From Thamnidium elegans (taxonomy: Eukaryota; Mucoromycota; Mucoromycetes; Mucorales; Mucoraceae): a DNA stretch of 64,000 bases. This document shows positions 57,121 to 64,000 of this stretch, one piece after another (position 1 is the stretch's first letter; every line of letters begins with the position of its first letter). A model generated the notes under the pieces. That model worked only from the letters and a program-made list of their open reading frames with translations. It made no database searches and was not told where the DNA came from. A program made the translations under genes and the position numbers. The DNA lies in contig JAIXMG010000001.1 of assembly GCA_025201345.1 (NCBI GenBank), positions 2,046,001-2,110,000 on the forward strand. Direction: 5' to 3'.

Positions 57121-58298
57121 ATGACTGTTAAACCTATCTTTTTCTTTGACTGTGATAACTGTTTATATGTAAAAAGAAAAGAAAAAAGGGTTCAATATAA
57201 TTGCCGTATATAGCTAACCTTTAAATATATATTAATAGAGTAAAGACTTAAATGTCAATAACCTAATGAAGGAAAAGTAAAGTATAATAAGTTTCTCCAA
57301 AAGCAGAAAGAATTGACCGTTATCTAACTTTTATATATATTCTAGAATTCAAGAATATTTCGTCAATATAGTTGGTGTTCCCAGAGAAGAAGGTAACAAT
57401 TATTACACAGAAAAAAGTGTACAATAATTCCCTACTAAGCATAGAATTTCGTTATTAGTTGTTCAAATTCAACGTAAATATTATGAGCAGTATGGTCTTT
57501 CTTTGCGTGGGCTTTCTAAGCATCATAATGTAGACCCACTTCATTTTGGTAAGATAATTATACCATATTGTTTATATGTCTTTTTGTATGTTAACACCTA
57601 TCATCAGATGAACAAGTTGATCAAGCTCTTCCTTTAGATGAATTAATTCTTAGAGACGACGAATTAAAAAATATGCTTCGTACTCTCAATTGTAGAAAAT
57701 GGGTATTCACTAATGCATACAAAATTGTAAGCTGTTATCTGAATCTATCAATTCAAGAAACAAAAAATATTAACCTCTTTAATATTAGCATGCTCTTCGA
57801 TGCTTAAAGTTATTAGGTATTGAAAACGAATTCGAAGGCATGACTTATACAAACTATACAGTACAAGATTTTAACTGCAAGCCAGGTAATATATATATAT
57901 ATATATATATGTACAATTGCAATTTTATTATTTTACTTATTTCCGAATATAATACATGTAGAGCCTGAATCCTTTTTGAGAGCTATGAAAGATGCTGGAG
58001 TTACAGATAATACACCCATCTATTTTGTAGATGACTCTTCATTAAATATTGATGCCGCACAGGTAAAAAGCAATCTTTCATTATTATTATTATTATTATA
58101 ATTGACACTGTATATATGATATAGAAATTAGGCTGGATTACAGTTCATGTAGCTGAAGATGCTTCCAAATCTAACCACGGTGACTATCAAATTAACGATA
58201 TCCATGAGTTACCCAATGTTTTACCTGAACTTTGGGATGCTATTCATCATCAAATGAAACCTAGAAAGCAAACAGTCGCAATCACAACCGCAGCATAA
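57121..58298 (+). CDS. Pyrimidine 5'-nucleotidase-like HAD hydrolase (SDT1/PHM8 type), 237 aa, 8 exons
   Basis: Exons are 57121-57168, 57239-57276, 57346-57392, 57459-57548, 57608-57726, 57789-57885, 57962-58062 and 58125-58298, all in phase. HAD motifs are complete: motif I FFFDCDNCLY (nucleophile Asp10, acid Asp12), motif II FTNAYK, motif III lysine in CKPEPESF, and motif IV YFVDDSSLNI. The helical cap includes KIQEYFVNIVGVPREE and YYEQYGLSLRGLSKHH, which match the Sdt1/Phm8 subfamily. Yeast Sdt1 dephosphorylates pyrimidine nucleotides; Phm8 acts on nucleoside monophosphates and lysophosphatidic acid. Which activity applies here is open. The exons are unusually short, so the whole gene was missed as a single frame. 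Confidence 0.88.
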
Positions 58299-59381
58299 TT
58301 AGTCATCTTGACTCGGTTTGAATTTGACACTTTTTTTGTGCACAGTGCGTTTGAATAAAAAATCTTGCGTGTGACCCCAACTTTGGCATAACACTAGTTT
58401 TGATGAAAATACAAAATATGATTGCTTCCTTTTATTATAATCAGCGAAAAAAAAAAAAAAAAAAAAGTATGAAATAAAGTTTTATCGTGATATTATCCTT
58501 GTGTTGGAAAGATATCATTATTTCTGTTATACAAGAGTTTACTCGTTTGGTGGTAATAAGAAGTACTCGTTTTGACTTGGCTATGCACTAGTTACAAAAG
58601 ATTCGTCGCAGCTATCGCACGCTTTTTTTTCTTTTAAAAAAGTGGATTGGCGTCCTTGAGCTCACGTTTTCACGTTTTCTGCAATGACGTTAATTTACCT
58701 CACACTTTGTAAATGTTGATGGATGAGAGTCTACTAGGCTAGGGATTACTCTTTTGAAATCAGCCAGGTAAGCATATTCTTGCGCTACGTGATACGTGTC
58801 TTAAAGCTTCTTCTTGCTCTTCCAGCTGATTCTCGTTGACGTTCTTGAGTCTAGGTAAAAAATTGGTTTGTCGCATTCTAATAAGACAGATGAATGGGAG
58901 CAGTATCTATTATCTTTCTTACCATCAGAATTAAGGTTGAAACCCGTGAATCTTGATATATTGTCAATTTACACGCTCAGAAAAAAAGTGTGATAAAATG
59001 GGGGAGGGATTATATTAGTTTATACGCTGTCCCAACTTGATTCATGCAAGATTCCTTTTTACGCGGATAAACCAAGTTAAAAAAGTATTAAAATACGACA
59101 GACTTTTTTTTTTTTTTTTTTTTTTTGTTTAACGCGTAAATACGTAGAACTCACATCAAGACATTTTTTTGTTTGTTAATGATATATATTTAACTATATG
59201 TGTGATTTCAGTACACAAAGTATGTGATTTATTTTTTTAAAGCGTAAAAAAAAAACTGGTGTGCGTATCTTTCTCAAAGAGTCGGTGTGTCAAATCAATA
59301 AATACAACAACAAAGATGCCTGCATTTTTTTTTTCTTTTATTTAGTTACTTCGCCTTTTTTTTTTTTTTTTTTCTTTGCAC
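58299..59381. other. Intergenic region upstream of SWD1
   Basis: No supported gene. A 38-codon minus-strand frame near 58760-58880 (MRQTNFLPRLKNVNENQLEE) is bounded by weak splice-like sites and was left uncalled. The last 300 bp are poly-T and poly-A rich. Confidence 0.4.
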
Positions 59382-61122
59382 ATGAATTTAGAATTATTAG
59401 GTACCAAATTTTAAAAGAGAAACTATATAAAAAGTAAATGCTGATCCTTTTTTATTTTCTTTAAAAAAAAAAAAAAAAAAGATCCTTGGGAACAAGAGTA
59501 TCCACAAATTATCGAAGAAACTTTAGAAGACGGTTATGTTTTAAATTGTAAATTTAATCGACGTGGTACATTGTTAGCAGCTGGCTGTTTGGATGGACGT
59601 TGCGTTGTTTGGGATTTTGATACAAAAGGAGTGTCACGTAACTTGGTAGGTCATGTAAAGCCTGTTGCTAGTATAAGGTACTTTTAATAGAGAAAGAGGA
59701 GATTTATACAAGATCTAAAATATTTATTTATAGTTGGTCACATAATGGTCGATACTTATTGTCAGCATCCAAAGATTGGACATGTATATATTGGGATCTA
59801 GTACTAGGTACTAAGAAGGCAAAGGTTAGATTTGATACACCTCTTATGATGGCTCATATGCATCCAAAGAACAAGTAAGGCTTTTTATTATTATTGTTAT
59901 TAAAGCATGAAAATCTAATAAAAAAATATAGCCAACGATTTGCAGCTGCATTATTTCAAGAGAGTCCAGTGATTGTTGATATAGAAGGAGACGAGATTAT
60001 TAAGACAGAACTACCGACAGAACCAGACGATAAAGATGAATCTATTAAACCGTATGTGATATTGATTAAATGCATTTTTTTTTTTTTTTTTTTAAAAAAA
60101 AAGGTACTTATAAAAAATTTACTAGATCAGCGTTTTTTGTTACAGCTATTACATGGAACAAAACAGGCAATAGAATATATACTGGTACATCAAAAGGATA
60201 CTTTAATATGATTGATGTAGAAACGAATAAAGTAAAATAAAATAAAAAAAAGAATAAAAAAGAAAAGTTACTGACACTAATTTAATAGATTATTTATACC
60301 ACCCGAATTGGAAGTACTACTATTAAAAGTATTCAGTGGAGTAGAAATGGACGTGATATGTTGATTAATGCCAATGATAGAGTTATACGTTATTTCCGAG
60401 TGGATGAAAAGACGGGTATTCCCAAATTACGAAATAAATTTCAAGATTTAGTGAATCGTATTCAATGGAGTCAGTCCTGCTTTAGCGCTGATGGTGAATT
60501 TGTTATTGGTGGTTCAGGGCATAAAGCAGAGCATAATATTTATATTTGGGATAAGAATATGGGTAACTTAGTAAAGATTTTAGAAGGACCGAAAGAACCA
60601 TTAGATGATATTGCAGTAAGTTTGATTATATCACTTTTTTAATTTGTACCGTACCTTACATGATTATTATTTTAGTGGCATCCGGTGAGACCGATTATTG
60701 GATCTGTGAGCAGCTTTGGTAATATATATATTTGGACAGCAAAACACGAAGAAAATTGGAGTGCATTTGCACCTGATTTTATTGAATTAGAAGAGAATTT
60801 GGAATACGAAGAAAAGGAAGACGAATTTGACGTTGTACCTGACGCTGAAAAGACTAAACGTAAACAAGTGGATGAAGATATATCAGTTGATGTAACTACA
60901 TGTGATAGTATACAAGCCTTTCTTGATTCTGACGAAGAAGAGGATCGTGACGAAGTATTCTATTTAAACTCTTTACCCTTTGAAAATGACGACGACCATC
61001 ATCATCATAGTCATGATGAAGAATACGCTAAAAAATCGAATATCTTGTTGAAAAAGAACAAGTGTAAAAAGAAGAATACACTGGATGATAGACCCAAGAA
61101 AATATTAAAGAAATTCCATTAA
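59382..61122 (+). CDS. SWD1: COMPASS subunit Swd1/RbBP5-like WD40 protein, 451 aa, 7 exons
   Basis: Exons are 59382-59400, 59482-59677, 59734-59874, 59932-60051, 60126-60231, 60289-60615 and 60676-61122. The protein starts MNLELLDPWEQEYPQIIEET with the family's LEDG-x-x-LNCKFNRRGTLLA, then CLDGRCVVWDFDTKGVSRNL, WSHNGRYLLSASKDWTCIYW, ITWNKTGNRIYTGTSKGYFN and CFSADGEFVIGGSGHKAEHN with IYIWDK, and ends in an acidic/basic tail. This is the beta-propeller of Swd1/RbBP5, which organises the Set1 histone H3K4 methyltransferase complex. The first exon is 19 nt. The stop codon TAA spans the insertion point of the composite transposon: its T and first A are the TA target site and its last A is the first base of the element. 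Confidence 0.88.
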
Positions 61123-62272
61123 CGTGCATCTACTTTATAATAAACTCTACTAACTCCGATTTTTCGTATTTTTTTATTCTCTATAATACTCGAAGGCAAA
61201 ACACTTTTAACATAAATTAATTGCAGTTTAACATTATAAATAAGATTACAAAGAGATATGCCGAAGTGTTTTTTTGTCTTTGCGGTTTTTTTCGTGAAAA
61301 ATATTGATTTGAAGTTTGGCTCTTTAGGCAGAGAAGTCTACAAATGACCTCCCCAAATTAGTATTACGGCCCAATAATATCACATACCTGCGTTTAAATA
61401 TACAGTAATAAATTTATCTATGCAACATAAACATTTAAGTGTAGAGAAACGTCAAAGTTTTTACGTTGAAAGAAATTTCAACTACCCCGAGCTACAAAAG
61501 CTTAGATTTAGCAAAATTTCCAGGGCTGATAAAGTTGTGAAATTTGATGCAATTATGAAAAACGTTCATCCCGTAAGTTTATAATTATCCATTCTTAGAT
61601 TTCAAATTATATATATATAGAAATTTTCGTTTAACTCGTTTGATTTATTTAAAAAATAGAATAACGAGATAAAAACATATTTCATAGGTATTAAAGAAAT
61701 ATTAACGCAAAGAAATTTGTTCGGCGGTCAAAACAGATATTGCAACAATGTAGAAATTTCTAACCATGAATGCTGTGCGGTTCATTTGCTTGGCAGCCAG
61801 CCTGTTTTCATAGAGCAAAAATCAATCTTGGCTGAAGCTATTGAAGAAGCAGGTCATATTTTCGAACTTTACCCTCGGCATCATTGTGAATGTAACCCCA
61901 TTGAACGTTTCTGGGGAGCCAGCAAAAAAATAGCGAGACGGAATTGTAACTACAATTTCCGCTCTCTCGATAACAACATCAATAGTTTTCTTGATAGCGT
62001 GAACCAACCTGGAGAGATCCCTTTGCAAATCCGTCATTACTTCAACAAAAGCTTCCGGTACATTGAAGCTTACAGTAACGAAAAAGATGTTGCTGAGGCA
62101 TTTTCTCTCGTAAAAGAGTTCTCAAAGCTTCAAAAATCACACAGAAAGCTCCGCGAAAATCAATAATTCACATAAAAAAATAAAAATAAAAAAAGGCAGT
62201 TTTAAACGCCAATATCCATATTAGGAGTTGGAATTGTAATTCCAAAAAGTTTATTATAAAGTAGATGCACGT
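61122..62272 (+). mobile_element. 1.15 kb TIR transposase unit inside the right composite copy
   Basis: This unit corresponds to 1912-3061 in inverse orientation. Its termini are perfect inverted repeats over about 25 bp (ACGTGCATCTACTTTATA...), both flanked by TA (61120-61121 and 62273-62274). Here the inner terminus is intact, whereas in the left copy it has one substitution. Confidence 0.75.
61420..62166 (+). CDS. DDE-superfamily transposase-like protein, short form (219 aa, 2 exons)
   Basis: Exons are 61420-61572 and 61660-62166, joined in phase 0 across an 87 nt intron. The same 219-residue product is encoded by the left copy. The NPIERFWG motif with the presumed third catalytic acid lies near residue 141, and the QPVF position is non-acidic here too. 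The six differences from the left copy in the last 149 residues (for example HCECNPIE here, HCKCNPIE there) are all missense, with no stops. Both copies thus keep an open frame. No first or second catalytic Asp could be assigned, so activity is doubtful. Confidence 0.6.
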
Positions 62273-62318
62273 TATGCTTTTCTCTTTCTTTTTTTTTTTT
62301 TTTTACCTAAATATCTTA

Positions 62319-63272
62319 ATGCGTCCTATTATCTATCCTGAAACAGAAGAACTAATTCGAAATAAAAAGCAACAGAAGTTTCAGGTACGTGTTGAAGAGG
62401 AAAGGCAATCTAGCAATAGAAGAAGAGGTAACATTGAACTATAACTGTTTCTGTGAATTTTATTGATCATATTTATAACGTTATCTAACTGCTATATTGA
62501 CTCAGGTAAAAGAAAAAAAGACACACCAGAGGAGAAAAAAGCCAAGGCGGATGCAAGAAAAAGAAGAAGAATAGAACAGGATTCTTCATCTTCTGGACCT
62601 GTTTGCAAGTCCTGTGGCCAACCTGGTCATACTACTTCTGCTTCTCGTTTATGTCCCAACCATGAATATACTATTAAAGAAAGATCAGGAATGGCTTTCC
62701 CTACTTCTTATCAATTGTATACCGTTTCTATAATGCTTAAATCATTCATCAGGCAAGATGAAGGGAATCCGAACAAACTATTAGAATATCAAGAGAGAAT
62801 AATTACACAGTCTTCATTTTTACGAGAGGTTGTTTATAAAGCACGGCTTTTAGTTAATTATTATATTTTAAATAATGCAAACAACAATGTCGAGTATCTC
62901 TCAAATGATATATTTGAAAAAAACTTCTGGTACAGAGTTTGTAGATTAATTTATGGGAAAATCACCATTGAAGAACTACAAAACTTTTATCCAAGACTTC
63001 CTGGCATTCAAGAAGCCTATAACCATTTACAAGCGTTAGAAAATGTCAATCTTGCTACAGGTAAGAGAGTATATAAATACATGACTAATAGAGACTTGAT
63101 ATATACTAACACTCAATATGCCCTATTTTTGAATCTGTATTCTGTTTTCCTATTGCTGTCCCATATTCCCTTCTGCATCTCATATTCCCTTCTGTGTCCC
63201 AATTTTGTAACCTTGACCCAATCTAATTTGGAAATGACCAAAAATTTATTTACTTTGTCCAAAAAAAGGTAA
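62319..63272 (+). pseudogene. Truncated Fanzor-like gene (N-terminal part only)
   Basis: Exon 1 is 62319-62427 and exon 2 starts at 62506, exactly as in the left copy. The zinc knuckle (CKSCGQPGHTTSASRLC) is intact. From 63054 the sequence no longer resembles the left copy; the frame runs on through unrelated low-complexity residues to a stop at 63272. The RuvC-like nuclease part is therefore missing. Five substitutions separate the shared part of about 230 residues from the left copy. A GGTAAGAG(AG)TATAT block occurs at 63060 and again at 63268, which may mark the deletion or a later rearrangement. Confidence 0.6.
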
Positions 63273-63446
63273 GAGTATATAACCCGTAAAAAATGACCGT
63301 TATATAAAACAAATTCGATTTTAAAATAGATGCACTGTAACAAACTAATAATAAATGCTGTGTTTTAAACGTAGAAAAGTTTTTTTTTTTTTTTTGTGGT
63401 TTTCGTTTTTTTTTTTTTTTTTTTCTTCTTTTGTATATTCTTTCAA

Positions 63447-64000
63447 ATGCAAAAGTCCTTTACATTAGCAGAGAAAAAGTTTAAATATCTACGCAACTTA
63501 CCAAAGTACCAATGGTCTATTGTAAATAATAAAGATGAGCTCAAGATATATACTCATAGTGTGGGCCCAACAAAGACCATCAAGATTGTAAAGGAATTCA
63601 ATACCGAAATTAATCTCGACCATTATTTTGCTTCCTTGTCAACATTGGAAGTAAGAACACAATGTAAGCAAATACACTCTTTTATGCTTTCTACTATGTT
63701 ATATTCATCTGCTAAAATAATAATAATTTTATCTGTGTGTAGGGTGTTGTTTATTTAAGAATGTGACTTTATCCAGTCAAGTCAATACAAACACCAGTGT
63801 AATTCATGCAACTACTATACAAGATGAAAAGTAAGTTTTTCAATTACTTTTTTTTTTTTAAAAAAAAAAGGTATAAAATACTTAATTTTTCTATAGTATT
63901 CAACTTATTGAACAAATTTTAAAAAAGAAGCATCATGTTCAATATATTTCAACCTCCATTATTGATGAGCAAGAATATTTCATGTGTATTTTAATTGAAA
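63447..64000 (+). CDS. Partial START-like domain protein, N-terminal exons
   Basis: Exons 63447-63663, 63743-63830 and 63897 to the window end join in frame. The protein begins MQKSFTLAEKKFKYLRNLPK, then WSIVNNKDELKIYTHSV, KTIKIVKEFNTEINLDHYFA and SLSTLEVRTQW, then NVTLSSQVNTNTSVIHATT. The W-x-x-x..K-x-x-LKIYT opening and the LEVRTQW block recall START lipid-binding domains (W...........Y...; R..W). The match is by eye and the protein is cut, so the family is tentative. The gene starts about 110 bp after the end of the transposon insertion, whose arrival probably changed its upstream region. Confidence 0.45.

Larger units (their letters stand above)
61122..63337 (+). mobile_element. Composite TIR transposon, right copy, internally shortened (2.2 kb)
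   Basis: The element begins with ACGTGCATCTACTTTATAAT at 61122, preceded by TA (61120-61121). Its transposase unit ends at an internal inverted terminus at 62272 (again followed by TA). It then continues with the first part of the Fanzor-like gene until 63053, where similarity to the left copy stops. A further inverted terminus-like sequence, TTAAAATAGATGCACTG, ends at 63337 and is also followed by TA (63338-63339). I read this as the outer right end of the large element, making this copy an internal-deletion derivative. The outer right terminus matches the left one only imperfectly (about 17 of 25 positions). Confidence 0.6.

Noticed and set aside
58760..58880. Short minus-strand frame MRQTNFLPRLKNVNENQLEE
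   Set aside because: Hydrophilic and plausible as a small exon, but no neighbouring exon or homologous family could be recognised.

Overview
The window looks like nuclear DNA of an early-diverging filamentous fungus, most likely a member of Mucorales or a close relative (inference). It is strongly AT-rich and full of poly-A and poly-T tracts. Genes are split by many short introns of about 50-120 nt, and most predicted proteins are recognisable fungal orthologues. One gene encodes a GPI-anchored chitin deacetylase, as expected for a chitosan-walled fungus. I found no bacterial features, rRNA, convincing tRNA or CRISPR array. All exon joins were made by hand from reading frame, GT-AG (twice GC-AG) borders and family conservation.

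Layout. Positions 1-3061 hold a truncated copy of a composite DNA transposon on the minus strand. It pairs a 1.15 kb TIR-bounded DDE-transposase-like unit with a Fanzor-like (eukaryotic TnpB-like) gene. Decayed accessory sequence follows to about 5.2 kb. From 5.2 to 24.2 kb lie a TRP-like channel, an alpha/beta hydrolase, a MITE, a small secreted knottin-like peptide, a FAR1/MULE-like relic, an ArfGAP, SSD1, TAD1, a PCL-type cyclin and a chitin deacetylase. From 24.2 to 27.6 kb is gene-poor sequence with nested inverted-repeat elements. From 27.6 to 37.5 kb is a dense block: a hypothetical protein, MHF1/CENP-S with tiny exons, GID4, REI1, NCE101, a UDP-glycosyltransferase, an RMD1-family protein and a LARP7-like protein. 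From 38.0 to 40.4 kb lies a decayed 2.3 kb TIR element. From 42.1 to 46.1 kb a CYS3-like bZIP activator sits beside a MET30/sconB-like F-box WD40 protein. From 46.3 to 47.5 kb are a Fanzor-like C-terminal relic and an interrupted accessory gene. From 47.8 to 61.1 kb are an F-box/LRR-type protein, an aftiphilin/Laa2-like protein, an HNH-like protein, dihydrolipoamide dehydrogenase, a pyrimidine 5'-nucleotidase-like HAD protein and SWD1. A second, inverted and internally shortened copy of the composite transposon (61122-63337) is inserted exactly in the SWD1 stop codon. A partial START-like gene runs off the right end.

How the genes fit together. Most of the unique genes are housekeeping: tRNA editing, 60S maturation, COMPASS, DNA repair/kinetochore, the GID ubiquitin ligase, pyruvate and 2-oxoacid dehydrogenases, and membrane traffic. 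The adjacent bZIP and F-box WD40 genes match the activator and ubiquitin-ligase receptor of the fungal sulfur-regulatory circuit. The accessory fraction is dominated by TA-flanked TIR elements. The most unusual structure is the composite in which a transposase unit and a Fanzor-like gene share one outer terminus but have alternative downstream termini.
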